From contig KB310616.1 in the NCBI GenBank assembly GCA_000328365.1, positions 383,780 through 447,779 of the forward strand: a DNA stretch of 64,000 nt, written 5' to 3'. Within the stretch, counting starts at the first letter, position 1; the number at the start of each line of letters is the position of its first letter. This DNA comes from Capitella teleta. Lineage: Eukaryota; Annelida; Polychaeta; Capitellidae. The notes below the pieces were generated by a model, which did no database searches, was not told the DNA's origin, and saw nothing but the letters and a program-made list of their open reading frames with translations. Made by a program: the position numbers and the translations under genes. Below, piece by piece: positions 24,743 through 37,139 of this stretch.

Positions 24743-27523
24743 AAACTAACTTTGCGTAGCATTGTTATCGTCAAGGCAATATAAATGTTTAATTAATGTT
24801 GAGCGGCTACAATTTTATTTCATTGTGTACTATAATCTACAATATCCCAGAGAACTCATTCACAAGATGTAGATGGGTGTTCCACAGAATAATGAAGACC
24901 CATTTCATTCTCTTATATTTATGTCAGATGAAGGAGTGATTTCTCTGTTATAATGGTTCATTTGTGGCACATAATGTTCATGGCTGATCTATTATGTAAT
25001 ATCAAATTCTTATGTCGGCGTCTGCCTATCCATAATCACCACAAATCCTGAAGACGTTCCACCCAATCCGGAATCTCTTCCCAGTCTTTTTGCGGTGCAT
25101 ATAAATAAGTACTCAGATGTTAAGCCTTTCGGCCAATTCCCAATTTGTTGGAGATCCGTTAGAGACATTGCGGACTTGCACCAAGCCTCGTACTAAGTAG
25201 CTCCGTGAGTGATTTCGACATCTTGGCCTGATATCCCAAATAATGATTTTTATTTTTATTTTTTTCCTGTAAGAGAGAGAGAGAAAGGAAGATCATAAGA
25301 AACTCCTTGATTTCCACGGAATACAAAACTGGCAATCAACCAGCAATGTGAACGAGATCTCTTGTGACCGAATTGCGAAGGTGTGCAGCAAAAATCGCCA
25401 GTTCGAAAGAGGCGTTCTCCTGATTTCATTAAGAATTCCCTTCAATGCTTAGCTCCATTTTTGTGTCTCTGAACGACGTGTCTACGTCCCTCTAACTTCT
25501 CAGAGTTCATCGCCGTTCGTCGCGAGAACACGCTGCGAGAGACAACGAACGGGAAAAAGGGGATCCTTTGCAAGACTTGCACCCTGGAGCGCGGGCCTGC
25601 TGGATCTTAGCGCTGGCATGGCTGTTTGTGGCTTTCAAGTGTTATCACATCGCGTGTAATCAAGGGGCGCAGGAGGATGCCATGCATTAAAGGCACGTGC
25701 AGTTCTGTTGCATCACATAACAATAAAAACGACGTGTTATAATAAGCTTAAGCTAAGGAGCAACCCGATCATATTGCTGTGTATACACGCAAGAGCTGAG
25801 TACACACGAGGTGAAAAAGTTGAGGCACAAAGCAGGAGCAGGCAAGCGGGGTTTCTTTAAATAATGAGGCATAGTCACCCCGATGACAGTTATAATCACA
25901 CTTATGTAACGCCTTTCAACTGGATTATTCGCCGATTGCTAAGCTGTCGGACGTGTATCGGAATGGGACGAGGGGATTTGGGGTTTTTGCTCTGATCCTT
26001 TCTCCCCTCTCTCCCTCGCCTCATTATAGCCTGTGAGGGCTTTCCCTGTAGAGCAGGGTATGTCCATTGACATGAAGCCAAACCCTACATCAATTCAGCT
26101 CAATGGCAGCGGCTCGTAAGATCCAAGCACTAGCTTGTTAAGCAGATCTAATCGCTCTGATCACGCAAACTTAGTGCCCTAAGCGCAAATTCAGTGTGAA
26201 TTTTTGAATGCCAATTGGATTAGCGGTTAATAATCCTTGCTCAAACATTAAAATCTCAGCAATTTCACAGAAAGTATCATCCTGAAACGTAAGGAAAGCA
26301 GGTGTTGGGATTATTAGAAAGGTATTTTTTCAGGTAAAATACATCCAAAGAGAATTTTCACGGAATCTTTCGTCGAAGCCTGTGTTTCAGAAAAAAAAAA
26401 CGGGGCTGTCACATACATACGTATAGAAAGCTTTCAAGAGCGAGCAATGATTGTCTTCGTGGCAAGATATGAGCCACATTCGCCACAAAGGAATTGTCCC
26501 CGCATTGGCGCAACAACAGCAACAGCACCATATCTCCCGTTACTCATTCGTTCCCATATGGTATGATGGAGCAGCCAATCGCAGCCTCCTTCTGAGGTGA
26601 AGCGGGGCTTACGTAATAACAGGAAACCATTCGGTGTCGTTAAGCCAGTTAACCCCACTAACATGCTCTTATGTCTCAGTTAAGTGTTTGACCTTTGTAA
26701 CTGGATACTTCGCTTATAATAATCAACGAAGCATCTCCGCAGTTTGATTAATCAGTACATCATTGACTCCTGGATATGTAGGAACTCGGATATTTTTCAA
26801 TATAAGAATCGCGAATCGAAGATATGCACTTGCGTGTTACGACCTTTCTGCCACCATGCATAATAGAATCGCTCATTCATCAGCTGCCAACCCGTGGTCA
26901 CATTTGGCTTGCTCTCGTAAAGTTCTCGCAATATGGTCATCTCAGCGATTTGAAGCGCAGTCAGCGCCAATTGATTGCTCTTCAAAGGAACTCTTGCACC
27001 AACCTCCTTTGAGTTGAGCGAGGATCCGCTGCAGCTGCGGCGGGTCTTTAGACTCGTGAAGTGCTACTGTAATTCCATGTCAGCGCCCGTTCCTTCAAAA
27101 TGTCATTATGTGGGGATCAGCATTATAAAATTATTGATCAAATGTAAGCTGAGGATAATTGCTGCTTTGTTTCAATTATCGCCACAATTGGATGCTACCG
27201 GGAAATTACGTCACATCAATTTGATCTCGTGATGTCATCAACATATGAACTGACAGCGAACTTATCTCCAATATAGTAATATGGTGTTGAAATCATGTGA
27301 GCAGTTGTTAGCTTGTTTGACTTGTGCCATTGCCGAATACATGTTCTCAATAGTGAACCTCGGGTATATGGATCTGTAGCTGGGATCGGTGATTGTGTTA
27401 ATGAATTTTTGCTAATTTATTTGGTGTTTTTTATTTTTATTTTCTTGCTTTATTATTTTTTTTTTATTTTTTTTTAGCGGGCTTTCTATGTTCATAATGG
27501 AAATTGAGATGGAAGATGAACAT
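24743..27523. other. Unassigned intronic/intergenic stretch
   Basis: 3' flank of the transporter gene; an AATATA-type poly(A) variant occurs near 24778. A stretch at 26.8-27.05 kb is open on both strands. On -, 26797-26985 reads a Trp/Tyr-rich peptide ending in a stop, but no family is recognised and no splice sites convince me. Otherwise nothing is visible. Confidence 0.4.
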
Positions 27524-27918
27524 TTACCTTTCATTGCTTTGAAATAGTAACGGACAATATAAGATGGATCCCCCTTTTGATCGGCATATTTTGAGACATA
27601 TTCCACTACTTTTGATTAAATCCAGAATAAAGCAATTTTATGAGGTTTAAAACCTCGTTTTCTTCTTGCGTTTAGTTTCCTATGGTTGTGACGTCATCAA
27701 TTGTCCTGTTGTTGTCAATGGAAGCCACCGAGTGAGTACAGTGCTCTCAATAGCTCTCATTAAAGAAATCTCGCACTCATCTGGTTTCAAGAAATTCTGC
27801 TGAGCAATGAAGTTTCATATTAATTAATTCATAATTTTTTTCATAGCCAACAGAATGTTTCAAAATGGCTCTTCGGATTAACAAAAACCAATAGAATCGA
27901 TGTAAAAAAGGGCCTTAA
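27524..27918. mobile_element. Diverged TTAA-flanked MITE relative
   Basis: Homologous over its length to 33565-33996. Shared blocks: GTAACGGA near the start, a GAGGTTTAAAACCTCG versus GAGATTTAAAATCTCG palindrome, TTCTTCTTGCGTT, GTGACG, ATCTCGCACTCATCT and ATAGAATCGAT near the end. The right end shows TTAA at 27915-27918; the left end is worn. It contains a CRE octamer at 27689-27696. Confidence 0.65.
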
Positions 27919-29430
27919 GTAATAATTATTGAGTGTATCCATGCATGCAAACTCTCTCATCCCATCTCATGATGCGATAAACAAAATGTGTCCAAAGCTG
28001 TATAAACCAGACTGACCAGATTGACCAGGCCCTTGGCCTGTTCACTGGGCAAGACCAATGAACAGACCCCGCACAAGGAAAGGTCATGACCCCAACTAGC
28101 GTGTAATCAACAGACGCTGCTAAGATTCATTGCATTCTATTAGACAGCATTTTACTGTATTTATGACACGTGGTCAAATAACAGCTACAACAGCTGTGTT
28201 TCAGCGTCCCTGGAAATAATCTAATCGGAACATCTTTCCAGAAGTGAAGCTTGTGAAAATTGCTGTATTGTTCATAAGAGAAAACTTACCCAGTTTCCGG
28301 ATATTACATCATCTCGTCGCCTTAATCGCAAATCAAACACCTGATATTGCTGAATGCTTGGAGGTACGTGCCAGGTAGCTGGCAACAACCTCCTGAGTCG
28401 CTTATCGTTGATGACGCAACACCTCGCAATATGCGAGCATGCTACATATTCGTCATCCAAATCTACTGTAATAGCTTTCCTCCACATGAGAAATTAATCG
28501 CCATATGCTAATTTCGGATATTAAATGCAGTTAACCAGCTCAGATCTGTTATAGCGCTCAGCAATTTTGCTTTTTCGGAGCAAGACCCCCCCCCCCTCCA
28601 TAAAAAACAAACAAACAAAAACAAAAACAAAAAAAAAACTAATGAAATAAAATAAAATCACAATCACAATCTTAGAGACTGAAACTAATACTGGAGCCTT
28701 AAATGTATCAATGTTATCAATTTTGGTGAACCTATGCCTACATATATAATATCGACTGCCCTTTGCCGATTTAATAGTGAATGCTATTAATCGCAAATTC
28801 AGTTACTGTCCGCTAAAGCCACTCTATTTGAGGGGTAATTATAATATCTTGTAAATAAGAATATGAATCATTGTTCCCGAATTATTTTATTACATCACTT
28901 TATAAAAGTCTAATATATTGCAACACGGGGACAAATTGCACTCATACGGGTGCAATAACTGCAGTTGTGACATGTCGTTTGATCTCAAATTTATAAGAAG
29001 AAACAAAGGAAAAGGCGGAGGAGATTCCCCCCCACCCCCAAAACAAAAAATAAATAAATAAATAAAAAAGAGTAAAGCCAGAACGAACAATACAAAGCAA
29101 ATTAGAACTGACAGGCTGGGCCCATTCCACCCCTGGATCTCATTTCATACCTATTACGTAACCGGTAAATCTTTGCACATCACTCAACCACTAATTAATT
29201 TGAAAAGACCCGGTTGATTTTAACGCTGACAAATCGATTATATAATATTCAGTCAAGTAATAACCAGTAAATGTAATGCAGCTTAGTAGAATAAATACAC
29301 ACAGTGTAAATGAAAATGCAAGTCTGTTCTGCGCATATTTTATCTTGCCTAATTATTCTCCCATGCGACAAAAAGCGCTGATTTATCAATAAAAATGAAG
29401 AAAAAAAATGCTGTGTGTTATGCAACTCAC

Positions 29431-29473
29431 AAACAAGAAAGGCGAACGCAGCACACGCGCTGAGGTACAACAT
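29431..29473 (-). CDS. Signal-peptide first exon, proposed 5' exon of nAChR gene B
   Basis: Reads MLYLSACAAFAFLV plus one base, then a strong donor (GTGAGT). The next exon of gene B needs exactly one leading base. Joining T to its TG gives Leu and continues as SSFISRACS, making a signal peptide of about 24 residues with a strong hydrophobic core and small residues at the predicted cleavage point. With this exon the gene B coding length is an exact multiple of three (1710 nt). The ATG has A at -3, and a GC-rich promoter-like block lies immediately upstream. Assignment rests on strand, phase and signal-peptide logic across 16.3 kb; no transcript evidence is available here. Confidence 0.6.
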
Positions 29474-29720
29474 TTTCGCAGATACTCCTTCCGCAAATCC
29501 AGAATGCTTAGAAATCCAAGAGGAGGAGGGAAGGAGAGCAGTGGGCGATTACTCCTCGACTAGAAGCGACGTCCCTCGCGCGGCATGCTTATCCCTTCTG
29601 CATCGCACACACCGTCCGATCCTCCACCGCGTGCGTGGAGCAGCGGAAGCGCGGGAAGAAGGAGATCACGTGGTGGTCACGTGGTGTGACGTCACAGTCC
29701 AGTCTGGCAGTCAGATTTGG
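29474..29720 (-). promoter_or_regulatory. GC-rich promoter region of proposed nAChR gene B start
   Basis: A CpG-rich block directly upstream of the 29473 ATG. It carries two CACGTG E-boxes (29667-29672, 29678-29683) and a full CRE (TGACGTCA, 29687-29694) within 28 bp. No TATA box was seen. The surrounding DNA is much more AT-rich, so the block stands out. Confidence 0.5.
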
Positions 29721-31314
29721 GAGCTTCACGTCCGCGGTTGTATCACTTTAGTAGTTATCGTAATGTCAATGGCCGTTTGTGAAATGAACGTTTAACGCGT
29801 GGTTGAAGATAAGGACTGCGGTCAGTATGGTGATTTTTAAGTGGACAAATGACGACGTTAATCACGTTATTGTAGTCAAAATCTGCATGCATGAATATCC
29901 AGTTACGTGCATGGCCTTATCTTGGCTATACCATTGCCTCCTTAAGGCACTGTAATGACCCAGTGGAGATACAGGTCTGTGAAGCTGATGTTTGGACTCA
30001 AAATGAGGCATATCACGTGATTAGGTCATGAACTCTCAGTGCTATCATGGCGGCATCTGAGAAGACGTCTACTGCAGCGGTGTTGTAACATTTCTGCATA
30101 AAATGGGCACTTAACAAAGCAACACAACATCAACAGGGCAACGAATATCATCCGTGCAAACATCGCTTGTATCTAGGCAGTATTAGATATCCATTCAGAG
30201 AATCACTCACGGACAATAGCTACGAGGCCTTGCTCAATATCAACAGCGTAGTCAACACCCAGTATCTCATTGGTCCATTATCCTGGTGGTGTTGCGTTCT
30301 TGAAGGACTCTCCGCTACTTTCAACTGGATTGTGTTGGGTGGATTTGGGCGACCACTGGCATTGGACGCTTGCTTTCTATTTTGGGTTATCCAATTTGGT
30401 TTATATTGTTTTACAGACACCCCTCCCCCCTTTAAAAAAAAATAAAAATAATTGTGACGCAATATCCAACCACTGGCATCGTTCGTGAGTTTGTTTTTCA
30501 ATAAACTCACGATCCATTGCTCGATACAATATGCTTGACAATAACATAAAGTCGTATGTTCATATCGCACCTGAGTTTTGACCCCCACATTATCATTGAT
30601 GTGCATGCACTGAAATGGTAAAGAGTCTTTTATTTTACTATTAAATATTACTCTCCTGTCAACTGGCGTGAATCTCCTTCCACAGAACGCAGCATATTTC
30701 TGAAGTTTCCTCTGAGAAATTCTCCAATGTTGTGTATTGCCGATTTCTAGACATCGTTCGCTAACTTTCATCGGAAAAGGGCGAAGCAAAACCAGCGTCA
30801 GTGAGCGTAACCAGGCTGCAATTGAACAATGTACCCCGTATGAGCACTCTCAATTCAAGACACATTCGCTGTGGTGGTGTTAATCCTCCTTCGTACAAAT
30901 AAGAACTACATTCGATCACACTTCAAGAATGCATCCTTAGCATGAATCGTGCTCAATACAGGTCATGCAGAGATCTGGAAGGGCTCCGATGGAGTGTCAT
31001 GCGCAATAATCATCACGTTCCCATGCATAGCCCACGCCCAGTCTCCAACAGATGTCAACTATGTCTCAATCAACCTATCGCCATCAAACCACAGAATCAC
31101 ACACAAAATCACCGAAAACTGCTAGCTTTACAAGTAGGAGCATCTGACCTAAAAATGAAAAACCAGCCCTATTGGCTAATAATTTCACTTTATACAGAAA
31201 ATAAATATCCTGAAACCGTTTCTCATGCAAGGGCGGAGTGATCTGGAAAGGATTCGAAATTCAATTTTGATTCGCCAAAAGGAAGAATTGTCTCTCACCA
31301 GACCTTCAGTCAAA

Positions 31315-31395
31315 ACAGGAAGTGACCGAGCCGGATATTGCTGTAGCTAACTGGCGCATGCGCAGTACAGGGTCGTGCTCCTTCACTTCCGCTTG
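31315..31395. promoter_or_regulatory. Candidate ETS/NRF1-type promoter
   Basis: Contains ACAGGAAGTGA (ETS type), the palindrome GCGCATGCGC at 31354-31363 (NRF1 core) and CACTTCCGCTT (ETS on the opposite strand). ETS plus NRF1 sites without TATA are characteristic of housekeeping promoters, especially nuclear genes for mitochondrial proteins. Either direction is possible. Confidence 0.45.
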
Positions 31396-31445
31396 ACACA
31401 GAGGGCGGTCTACTTGGTCTCAAGGCTGCTATCGAGATTCTTCCA

Positions 31446-31469
31446 ATGATCTGGACATTGTTCCGAGTT
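31446..31469 (+). CDS. Candidate first coding exon, mitochondrial-presequence-like
   Basis: The first ATG about 50 bp after the ETS/NRF1 block reads MIWTLFRV and meets a good donor (GTAAGAG) in phase 0. If unspliced, the frame continues 38 codons, Arg- and Ser-rich with no acidic residue, then stops. Both versions resemble the start of a mitochondrial targeting peptide. No downstream exon was identified, so gene identity is unknown. Confidence 0.3.
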
Positions 31470-32230
31470 GTAAGAGCAAATGGAAGATCTATTTGTCTTC
31501 CCTCCCTCGCGTTCAACTGTCAAAGCTTATTGAGTTCTCGAAACAGTGCTCCACTGCCCTAGATTTATGCTATTACAAAAAGCTTGAGCGTGTTATATAC
31601 CTGACATTCATTCTATCTGGAGTTCTATCCTATAATCTAACGACGAACTTAAAGATAATTATGCTCTGCCACGCTCGCCAAGTGGTTTTAGGGTGAAACC
31701 TTTTGCCATTTGCATACTGATCAGACTCATGCCCATCTCATCAGTTCTGCTCATTACGAATCGCACGAGAGCCATGGAGTATAGGATTTCTGAAGGACTG
31801 TCAGCAAAGGAACACTTTTTGACATTAATGTTTCATTTCAGTCGGAGCATCTGGATGCAATCGTTGCATAGCTCATGACTTGCTGCAATTTAAGATTATT
31901 TCCAGACAAAAGTGCGAAACGTGTGCTTCCAGTCTCAGGAATTTCTCAACATTGCATCTCGTGTCCATCAAATGTAACCGCCCTGTTCATTATGTTATGT
32001 AAGATAGCATTGAATAGCATTGACCTGCATGGTGCAAGGAGGCATCCGCTGATGTCGATCAATTGATGACATGATCGATAACCTAAACCACGTGAGACGT
32101 AATACTGACAAAAGACGCGGAATCGCTGAGCAGAACATTCGATATCGTCGTCTTTTCTTCGTCGGATCAAAAAGCAATCAGCGGTGGTTTCAGCGGACGA
32201 GGTGCACCGGGCAAGGCTGACCTTACTGAC

Positions 32231-32274
32231 CTCGAATCGTCTTCGTCAAGTTTATCTGAATCACCACTCGTCAT
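32231..32274 (-). CDS. Candidate first coding exon with acidic N-terminus
   Basis: On -, the ATG at 32274 (A at -3) reads MTSGDSDKLDEDDS plus two bases, followed by donor GTCAGT. The acidic composition is typical of the N-termini of soluble eukaryotic proteins. An ETS/CRE-like promoter lies 67-85 bp upstream. Downstream exons would lie between here and about 29.7 kb; an acceptor near 30816 exists, but I could not build a convincing protein. Family unknown. Confidence 0.4.
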
Positions 32275-32340
32275 CTTCAGGAGCAAATTGGCGGAGAGGA
32301 AGAACGCTAGAGGACATTTCAAGGTCAGCGGGGTCACCTG

Positions 32341-32359
32341 AGCGGAAGTGATGTCATCA
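32341..32359 (-). promoter_or_regulatory. ETS plus CRE-like site
   Basis: AGCGGAAGTGATGTCATCA combines an ETS core with an ATF/CREB-like TGATGTCATCA. It sits immediately upstream of the candidate acidic first exon on -. The composite arrangement supports a TATA-less promoter. Confidence 0.4.
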
Positions 32360-33564
32360 TCGTGTTATTCATGCGCATAGTTGTCTTTTGTGTTGGTCCG
32401 CGCAGCTGTCACTAACGATCGCTGATATACCGAGAAATGCAAGTATTCATCACCGACGCATCGGTTATCAAGATTTGATGAGATGGACACCATAAACGCT
32501 GACCTGTACAGTTGCGGCTGAAGGGCGAAGGAGTAGTGGGGTCAATCATGTTGAAATTGAGAGAGTGTTTTGTCAGCAATGAGGCCACTTTTCCTTGGTC
32601 AAACTAGTTCTCCAAAAATTGCAAGATTACACTCATAGAAGTACAAGAATGACTTTGCAATGTTTAAGTAGCTTGGAATTTAATGGGACTAGTATACGCT
32701 ATTGATAGCTTAAAGCACAAGCATGCTGAGTTTTCATTGAGCTGCTCCTATGGCGGAGTCCCTGTATAATCCTTTGTACTTTAATGATTACAATTATGGC
32801 GGGATTGCAGATATAATCATGTATAATATATACGTGTCTTTCATTTATTATTAGAGGTAGTAATACAGCCCACAGTATAACACTGAAGGTGGTGATAATA
32901 TTTTGTATGTATATGGAACGTAACTTCACCAGCAACAAAAGTTCATGATTTATTTTTTTAAAAGTTAGCTAAATTTAAAAATGGATTGAATGACTTGGGT
33001 CAAATTGTGATAAGCAATTTGGCCAATGCCAATTTTAGGCCTGACATTGCCTCCGCCATGAAAGTGAAATTGCTTAAGTTGAGAACAATAGCTTAACTCG
33101 CTTTTTTCACCTCCCGATCCAGAAGGAAACAAAAATAGCGTCATCGCCGTAAAAGTGGAGGCTTCCGATTGTGCGACATTGGCCGCGAATGCGGTTCCGA
33201 AGCAAGCACTTTTAAACCAATAGATTCCATACTCCCACCCACCCCAACCCCACTCACACACACGCTCACATGCACAAATAGACTTGCATAATAATGATCC
33301 TACTAGTACATGTTTCGTGCCATTGCATCGCGTGTACCCTTGTTAATCTTGGCTTACAGGATCCTGGTGCGTTATGATAACGATGCCACATCGAGATGGA
33401 AATTCCATTTCAACCCATCATAACGCAATCTCATCACAACACATAAGTGCACAACGTCCTCGCATTTCGCTTGCTTTTTTTTTCTTTTCTTTTTTTCGCT
33501 TTTTCTGATATATTAAAGCGAGACACCACCTTCAAAGGCTATTTATCTGGTTTATATTACTTAA
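32360..33564. other. No gene recognised
   Basis: AT-rich sequence with a small CA-rich patch near 33240-33270. Open frames are short and I saw no splice-supported coding potential. Confidence 0.4.
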
Positions 33565-33996
33565 AGAGGTCCTCGATTGTTTTGAACTTGTAACGGATGA
33601 TAGAGGATGTATCCCAAAAAACAAATACGCCTTTTGACAGACAAATATTCAGACAATACGCTTGCTGTGGGCTAATTCCTAGATACATCGAATTTGAGAG
33701 ATTTAAAATCTCGCTTTCTTCTCGCGTTCGATTTCATACCGCCGTGACGGCATAAAAGTAATTCTCCTATTGTTCACAATGGGAGCCGTCGAGTGAGCTG
33801 ATCTTTCGGCAGTTCTCATAAAAGAGATCTCGCACTCATCTCGTTTCATGCTATTCTGCCTGAGCAAGAAATTCGTATTTTAATGATTCTTGAATATCAT
33901 TCAGAATTGACCAAATACTTCAAAATTTGTCTCTCGTCACTCACAAAAGCCCATAGAATCGATCTAAAAAGGTTACGAAATGAACAGAGGTCCTCT
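33565..33996. mobile_element. TTAA-flanked MITE
   Basis: A 432-bp element with terminal inverted repeats AGAGGTCCTC and GAGGTCCTCT (one internal mismatch), flanked on both sides by TTAA (33561-33564 and 33997-34000), the target used by piggyBac-type transposases. It has no coding capacity. A diverged relative lies at 27524-27918. Confidence 0.75.
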
Positions 33997-34958
33997 TTAA
34001 CATCTCTTTTATGACGCTAGTTCCACAGTGTTGATATCAACGTATTCCTGTATTATCCAACATTTTCCTTCGTGATCACAATACTTTGAATTTCAGAAGC
34101 ATAAATACATCTTTTTTTCCGATATCCGATATCAGGGATTCCAAACCGGAAGGGGTAAATCCGAAATCTGATATTCTGATCAACCTACCTTGCAGTGGAC
34201 GAGGAGACAAATGAGAAAACTCGCAACAATAAGTTTTTTTTATTATTATTTCATAAGGCGATTACATAATGATTACACACAAAAAGAAGATTCTCAAGTG
34301 AAAACATGGTTATGCGGTAAAAGAAATCTAAACAGAACACACAAAAATTGCTCAAAATAAGCGAACCAACTGCTGCTCATAGGAAGACTAATTAATTAAT
34401 TAATATGCATTAGTTAAAACCAATTAACCGGTCTATAGATTATTTCATGACGTGAAAGCATGTAACATAGATTACATAATACTGTTCTCGTTTCAATGCC
34501 ACTTCATAGAGAATGGCCCAATGCCTTTTGGTAGCACCACAGTATAATCTGATTGCATATTTGTTGACATTGCTTGGTCGGAAGAACATCAGAGAGATAA
34601 GACTAAGGCATTCGAGGCACCCACCTTAATGAGATAAAGAAAGACATAAAGAGGTAAGCAACGACAACAGAGTATAAAAAAAGGAAACAAAAACAAATGT
34701 TTAAATAAAAAGAGAGATTCATTCAGAATAATTCTAAACTTGAATACGGGCTAGATGTTGAAGGAGAGACAACATATTTGGCACTCTGAGATTCGACACT
34801 CTTAACTATTCGAATAACTGATACAGGTTGAAAAACGTGAATAGATAACATAAATTAACATGAATCAACATACATTTAACATAGGTAAACACAACAACAA
34901 AAGTTTTGATATTTTTGGCACTTGAATAATGAACAACAAAACAGGAAATGAGGAAGCA

Positions 34959-34962
34959 AAAA

Positions 34963-35001
<39 letters not shown>

Positions 35002-35010
35002 AAATAAAAT

Positions 35011-35050
<40 letters not shown>
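34959..35050. repeat. (AAAT)n then (GA)n compound microsatellite
   Basis: About eleven AAAT units, a short A/T linker, then about nineteen GA units ending at 35050. Confidence 0.97.
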
Positions 35051-35053
<3 letters not shown>

Positions 35054-36510
35054 TTTGATCGGCTGAAGTTCAAAATACGTTTAATTCACAATCAAATGCA
35101 TGATTATGCTGCTGATTTAGCCTCGTTCTGGAGGCAGTGAACAAGCCAACTCACATGATTAAAACATATTCAAAAATATAGCACAACAATATAATATTTG
35201 CAGAACCTGATTGCAATGAAGCTAAAACATATGTCATGGATTATGTCCATTACATTATATACATTGTCCATCTCATCATGGACAGTTTCGATTACGCCTA
35301 TTGTACACTATTGTCACCTGCAATACCTAATAGAGGTAGGACGATATTTACAGACTAAAATAGCACCTATTAAGATCATGTATAAATTTACAAAATGGTT
35401 GTGAACAAATTGTGCATCGATCCTTAGTTTCGCATTCAAACCATGAAGCAACCAATCAACATGAGAAGAAAAGGCACGTGACCAGATTGGAATGCATAAT
35501 TAATGAGTTCAAAAAGTCGAGGGTTTCGCTTCGGGTCCAAAATGTGAGGCGTGTGCATTGTGATTATTTTTTTCTGAAAATACCAGAAAACACATATTAG
35601 TCAAATTCAGATACCATTGGAATCCAGGAAACAATTGCATCCAAAATAACAGGGAAATATAATTAAGTATGTTTAAGCAGAAGTCAGGGTAGGTGAGGAG
35701 TTAATCGGTTTTATCAGAATCATCGATGGCAGATTGCGAGCGGAGATTGAGCAGTGAGTCATTCAATGAGCATCTTCGCGAATTCTTCCGCTGTTTGCTT
35801 CGTGTGGGTGAGGTCGTATTTTCGTATGCGAGGGAAAAAAGATGATGTGCACGTATCTTACATGGCTCGATTTCCAGCGCAGTTTTCAGGTAAGAGGGGG
35901 GAAATGTAGTCTCCACCTCAGATTGATTAGGGGGAATATCAAGGGGTAAGGAATATATATACCAAATTATGAAGTAATAACTTGAAATCCTATTGATATC
36001 TTTGAATTGGGATTAATCATATGGCGGAGACTTTTAGCTATTGTACACGCTGTATTTCACAGGGAGATTCGGTTTCAGCTGCCGATGGTTTGAAGGGGTG
36101 TTGGCGGTAGCGTGTGCCCATGAGGTATAAGCTTTTGCTGCACCCGACAGCCGCTCGCAGACAAATAAAATGCATCAGAGCCAGTTCCAAGAATAGTTCA
36201 TCGCAGAAAGGTCATCCAAGGGCAGTATAAAATGACCCTCGGCCGTGAAATTATGGTTGGCTAACGAGTGCGTTAACGTGTGAATGGGCTTCTTTTTATT
36301 ATATATTTGGGTCACAAAATACAAGTAAATTGTATTTTAAAATTATATATATATATATCATTAGAACAACTGAGATTTGATTTTTGGTGTTGATCATTGG
36401 AGCAGTAATTCCTCAAAACTTAAAATAAGTGAAACTCGATTGGAGAATATAACTCGCCCACTTGTTTTAAATTTTTGCTTCCAAGGTTCCCAAAATGTCG
36501 ATGGCATTTG

Positions 36511-36524
36511 AAAAAAAAAAAAAA

Positions 36525-36591
<67 letters not shown>

Positions 36592-36592
36592 A
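36511..36592. repeat. A16 followed by (AAT)n
   Basis: A run of A leads into about twenty AAT units, a pattern often seeded by the poly(A) tail of a retroposed sequence. No body of such an element was recognised upstream. Confidence 0.95.
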
Positions 36593-37139
36593 ACTTTGAC
36601 AGCCTAATTTGGCAAGTGACGAGCGATTAGAATACCTTGCGTAGATGCAGCATGAGGCATCGTGTAATGGTTATTAAGAGGTGTGTAGATGCCATTATTA
36701 TGTTCACCTCTCTGCAATTTATGACAATTAACCTCACTTAAAACCCTGTCATGTCGCACACTTTGGCGTTCGCATTCTATTTCCTGATTCGTCAACGTCA
36801 AACTCTGACCCACTTTACGAGGTTCTCGAACGAACCCTGGGCGCTGGTGTAACATTTAATCAGCAATCCAAGAAACAGATCGCCAATGAAAGTCATTGGT
36901 TTCCCAGAGTCAAACGCAAAGTAAAGTTCGGCATAGAACAGATTCAGGAGATTAATTATGTCAATTTGAAATGTGATTTGCATAACAAATGCTGACTCAC
37001 CTGGTTAAGATCGAAATTGTTCCCCATCTTATCACAGATCCCAGATAATTAACACACCCAACGAAACCAGAAAGTCCACGTCCAAACGCACAATTGATTG
37101 AATAAATCGTCAAAAGAAACCTACAAGTGATGAAATGGT

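Larger units (their letters stand above)
13105..29430 (-). other. Proposed 16.3-kb first intron of nAChR gene B
   Basis: If the exon at 29431-29473 belongs to gene B, this whole stretch is intron. It contains a LINE remnant (15.4-16.3 kb), two kinds of small inverted-repeat elements, a repeat shared with 45.7 kb, a candidate RFX/NRF1-type promoter (20.5 kb) and the nested SLC22A18-like gene. Positions 22420-22760 are A/T-rich and resemble a LINE 3' tail, but show no reverse transcriptase motif. At 19.9-20.28, 25.5-25.7 and 26.8-27.1 kb are GC-richer stretches open in several frames that I cannot assign. Confidence 0.5.
34001..37139. other. Repeat-rich stretch without recognised gene
   Basis: Near 34122-34170 a CCGATATCCGATATC-rich patch recalls degenerate hAT-type MITE ends. 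Positions 34210-34640 read on - like a LINE 3' tail, without a diagnostic motif. Two microsatellites follow. I see no coding sequence. Confidence 0.4.

Noticed and set aside
30220-30789. 189-codon minus ORF
   Set aside because: Its middle is low-complexity (Phe/Lys/Gly tract), no domain is recognisable, and a clean exon model could not be built. An acceptor near 30816 leaves some doubt.
32096-32341. Ser-rich 81-codon open stretch on plus
   Set aside because: Better explained as antisense of the acidic first exon on -, which has an ATG, a donor and a promoter.
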